Shown here one piece after another: positions 61,740 through 64,000 of a stretch of DNA of 64,000 bases. Position numbers and translations under genes: made by a program. The notes beneath the pieces were generated by a model, which was not told the origin of the DNA, did no database searches, and was given only the letters and a program-made list of their open reading frames with translations. The stretch comes from Acidiparvus fluvialis. Lineage in GTDB: Bacteria; Acidobacteriota; Holophagae; Holophagales; Holophagaceae. How positions within the stretch are numbered: the first letter of the stretch is position 1; the number at the start of each line of letters is the position of its first letter. Location of the stretch: the NCBI GenBank assembly GCA_041263285.1, contig JBFSVS010000001.1, forward strand, positions 1 to 64,000. Reading direction: 5' to 3'.

Positions 61740-61877
61740 GCTTACTTCTCCCATGAACGCATGGATAGATTCTAATACTTTTAGGCTCTAGCCCTGAGTA
61801 AAGTCTTGCTGGCCTTATAAAAGATTCCTATTTGACCCTTAGGTCATATGCCTTTAGCCTTGAGGGTTAGGTAGCCC

Positions 61878-63596
61878 GTGACCCCACTTCGTCCCGATAA
61901 TCCATTGATCGTCCAAAGTGACCGCACTTTGTTAGTCGAGGTTGCTCATCCAGAATTCGAGCGAGTGCGAGATGAGATCTCTCGTTTTTCCGAATTGATC
62001 AAGAGTCCTGAACACATTCACACTTACCGCATCAGTCCCCTGAGTCTCTGGAATGCCTCAGCCTCCGGCATCCTCGAAGAGACGATTATCGAAATTCTAC
62101 TAATGTGGTCTAAATACGAAATTCCACAAAATATCATTCAAGAAATTAAAGACCATTCCACACGATACGGAAAAATTAAATTAATCAAAAAAAATGATCG
62201 CTTAGCGCTAGATATTGAAGATCGGGGACTATTTTGGGAAATTTCTAATCAAAAAACACTCCAAGACTTTCTTCAGGAGCCTTTTGCAGATCAGAAAGGG
62301 ATATACATTCGTGACGGATCCAGAGGAGAAATTAAGCTACAACTCATTCGATTGGGTCATCCCGTTCAAGATTTAGCCGGCTTTAAAGAAGGCCATCCCC
62401 TATCTTTTGAATTGAGATCCCATCTTAAGGAGAGTAAGAAACCCTTTGCCTTGAGAAAATATCAACAAGCTGCAGCCGATGTTTTTCATGCAGGAGGCGG
62501 TCCTGAGGGGGGTGCAGGTGTCTTGGTTCTTCCCTGTGGCGCAGGTAAAACAGTGATCGGGATGGCCTGCATGCGGGGTTTACAGACGCATACGTTGATC
62601 TTAACAACCAATGTGACAGCCGTGAAGCAATGGAAACAAGAATTACTAGATAAAACAACTTTGGCCTCAGATCAAATTGGTCTTTATAGCGGTGAAGGTA
62701 AAGAAATAGCCCCTGTGACAATTGCAACGTATCAAATATTGACTTATCGCAAAGATAAAAATGGACCCTTTGACCACTTCAAAATCTTTGAGGCTTCTAA
62801 CTGGGGACTCATTATCTACGACGAAGTTCACATGCTCCCCGCTCCTGTTTTTAGAGCGGTTGCAGAACTGCAAGCCCGTCGTCGACTTGGTTTAACGGCA
62901 ACATTAGTCCGCGAAGATAACAAAGAAGAGGATGTCTTTTCCTTGATTGGCCCTAAGCGTGTCGATGTCCCATGGAAAGTGCTAGAAAAGGATGGGTTTA
63001 TTGCCACGGCTCAGTGCCTTGAAATAAGAATTCCACTCCCGCATGAAGAGAGGATGAATTATGCCGTTTCTGATCAGCGTCAACGCTTCCGAATTGCTTC
63101 TGAGAATTCTCTTAAAATATCTGTGATCGCTGAAATTTTAGCACTCCATCCTCAGGATTCCATTTTAATTATTGGTCAATACATTGAACAACTTAAAATC
63201 ATTTCAGAATATTTTCAATCTCCGGTCCTCATGGGTCAGACACCGGAGAAAGAACGGGAGCGACTCTTTAATCTCTTCAGAAGGGGAGAATTAAAAATAC
63301 TGATTGTCAGTAAGGTGGCTAATTTTGCAATTGATTTACCTGATGCAAGTGTCGCAATCCAGGTTTCCGGCACCTTTGGCTCAAGACAAGAAGAAGCCCA
63401 ACGCTTAGGGCGCATTCTTCGACCCAAAGATTCCGACAACGTCAGTTACTTCTACACGTTGATTAGCCGAGATACTACCGAACAAGAGTTTGCCCGCAAT
63501 CGACAACTTTTTCTTACCGAGCAAGGCTATAAATACCAAATTCAGAGTCGCCATTTAGACAGTCAAGGTAAACTCACCCCTGTCGCTGAATCCTAA
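61878..63596 (+). CDS. XPB-like DNA repair helicase
   Basis: This 572-residue superfamily 2 helicase resembles XPB/Ssl2. An N-terminal damage-recognition-like domain (about 1-185) precedes the core. The core has Walker A LPCGAGKT (218-225), the DEVH box (315-318), TATLVRED with the XPB-specific RED motif (345-347) and IIGQYIEQL in the second domain. The final helicase motif is QRLGRILRP. It probably unwinds DNA in repair with the partner protein at 56-58 kb. It starts at GTG 61878, divergent from the secreted-protein operon (138 bp gap). pgpA converges 12 bp after it. Confidence 0.9.
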   Translation: MTPLRPDNPLIVQSDRTLLVEVAHPEFERVRDEISRFSELIKSPEHIHTYRISPLSLWNASASGILEETIIEILLMWSKYEIPQNIIQEIKDHSTRYGKIKLIKKNDRLALDIEDRGLFWEISNQKTLQDFLQEPFADQKGIYIRDGSRGEIKLQLIRLGHPVQDLAGFKEGHPLSFELRSHLKESKKPFALRKYQQAAADVFHAGGGPEGGAGVLVLPCGAGKTVIGMACMRGLQTHTLILTTNVTAVKQWKQELLDKTTLASDQIGLYSGEGKEIAPVTIATYQILTYRKDKNGPFDHFKIFEASNWGLIIYDEVHMLPAPVFRAVAELQARRRLGLTATLVREDNKEEDVFSLIGPKRVDVPWKVLEKDGFIATAQCLEIRIPLPHEERMNYAVSDQRQRFRIASENSLKISVIAEILALHPQDSILIIGQYIEQLKIISEYFQSPVLMGQTPEKERERLFNLFRRGELKILIVSKVANFAIDLPDASVAIQVSGTFGSRQEEAQRLGRILRPKDSDNVSYFYTLISRDTTEQEFARNRQLFLTEQGYKYQIQSRHLDSQGKLTPVAES

Positions 63597-63608
63597 CCCT
63601 ATTTTTGT

Positions 63609-64000
63609 TTAGTCAATAAAAAACTGATGCATCACGATTAGTGAAGGTTTAGTTAGTAAAGCCGTAGCTATACCTGCTAAGACATCATCCATCATAATGC
63701 CCGATGACCCCCCTAACTTTTGAGCCCTACCGATTGGTCCAGGCTTCCAAATATCTAATAGACGAAAAAGACAAAAGGGAAGGGCGCATCGCAAGAACTG
63801 TTCTTGCCAAGATGCAAAGGGATCTCTCGCGATCACTGAAGCGAGAGGCATCAGCGCAATCCACATCCCAACCCATTCATCAATGACGATATAGGGGGGA
63901 TCTTTTTTTTCAAGTTCGAACTGAATCCGCTTAATACTACCGGAGCCGATCCACCAGAGTAAAAAAGGGCCCAGAAAAACAAACACAGCTAGGGGTTTTC
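63609..64000 (-). CDS. pgpA: Phosphatidylglycerophosphatase A (5' end outside window)
   Basis: PgpA removes the terminal phosphate of phosphatidylglycerophosphate in the inner membrane. The fragment shows YIVIDEWVGMWIALMPLA, PFCLFRLLDIWKPGPIG and GIMMDDVLAGI, the family's DExxG and MxDDxxAG motifs. Two or three membrane segments are visible. The frame is open to the right edge and reads KPLAV upstream of the GTG at 63986; full-length PgpA has about 30 more residues, so the true start lies beyond the window. Confidence 0.88.
   Translation of the reverse strand, partial: KPLAVFVFLGPFLLWWIGSGSIKRIQFELEKKDPPYIVIDEWVGMWIALMPLASVIARDPFASWQEQFLRCALPFCLFRLLDIWKPGPIGRAQKLGGSSGIMMDDVLAGIATALLTKPSLIVMHQFFID

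Overview
The window is 64 kb of compact bacterial chromosome. GC looks moderate, intergenic gaps are short, and many genes overlap at stop/start codons or end-to-end. I see no insertion sequence, prophage, CRISPR array or rRNA. The organism is Gram-negative: it has TonB-dependent receptors, a BtuFCD-type importer, lipoproteins and periplasmic enzymes. It respires aerobically, with complex I genes, citrate synthase, homogentisate dioxygenase and Fe(II)/2-oxoglutarate oxygenase genes. The Oar-like carboxypeptidase-regulatory TonB receptor, the bacterial XPB helicase and its separate partner, the deoxyhypusine-synthase-like protein and the unusual EF-P together remind me of Acidobacteriota (Holophagae-like). 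That placement is a guess; no marker here proves it.

Layout. 1-3.2 kb: nuoD (cut by the window edge), nuoE, nuoF. 3.2-7.9 kb, minus strand: rplM-rpsI, rpsB-tsf, pyrH and a GlcD-like FAD oxidase, with a good promoter and a terminator. 7.9-11 kb: PseG-like sugar-nucleotide hydrolase, gamma-carbonic-anhydrase-like protein, aminotransferase. 11-12.5 kb: tRNA-Val(CAC), efp, SnoaL-like lipoprotein, tRNA-Asn(GUU). 12.6-15.7 kb: overlapping isoprenoid operon xseB-ispA-dxs. 15.6-19.5 kb: 5'-nucleotidase, a DUF6941-like protein, a ThiF/MoeB-type E1 enzyme and rdgB. 19.5-24.4 kb: cobalamin riboswitch followed by btuB-btuF-btuC-btuD. 24.5-30 kb: recA, a 2OG-Fe(II) oxygenase, moaA, an orphan protein, thiC. 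30-33 kb: mannose-1-phosphate guanylyltransferase, phosphomannose isomerase cupin, DHS-like protein, rpsT. 33-40 kb: argS, pyrG, tkt, gltA. 40-46 kb: lysS, DegT aminotransferase, rplI with a structured leader, HU, proline/glutamate semialdehyde dehydrogenase. 46-49.3 kb: tyrosine/homogentisate catabolism. 49-56 kb: large TonB receptor, PpiC lipoprotein, S4 protein, uracil-DNA glycosylase, ECF sigma factor and membrane partner. 56-64 kb: XPB-partner protein, a lipoprotein plus a secreted Asp-box protein, XPB helicase, and pgpA cut by the right edge.

The most interesting locus is 58.1-61.7 kb. A secreted protein with eight Asp-box repeats carries an internal dockerin-like calcium-binding pair. 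It lies 13 bp upstream of a lipoprotein whose C-terminal half resembles a cohesin. This could be a private, non-cellulosomal cohesin-dockerin surface assembly. It sits between the two halves of an XPB/XPB-partner gene pair. A second point is EF-P with Asn at position 34 (normally the modified Lys) in a genome that also carries a DHS-like enzyme. A third is the leaders of rplI and rpsB, which show unexplained hairpins consistent with ribosomal-protein autoregulation.
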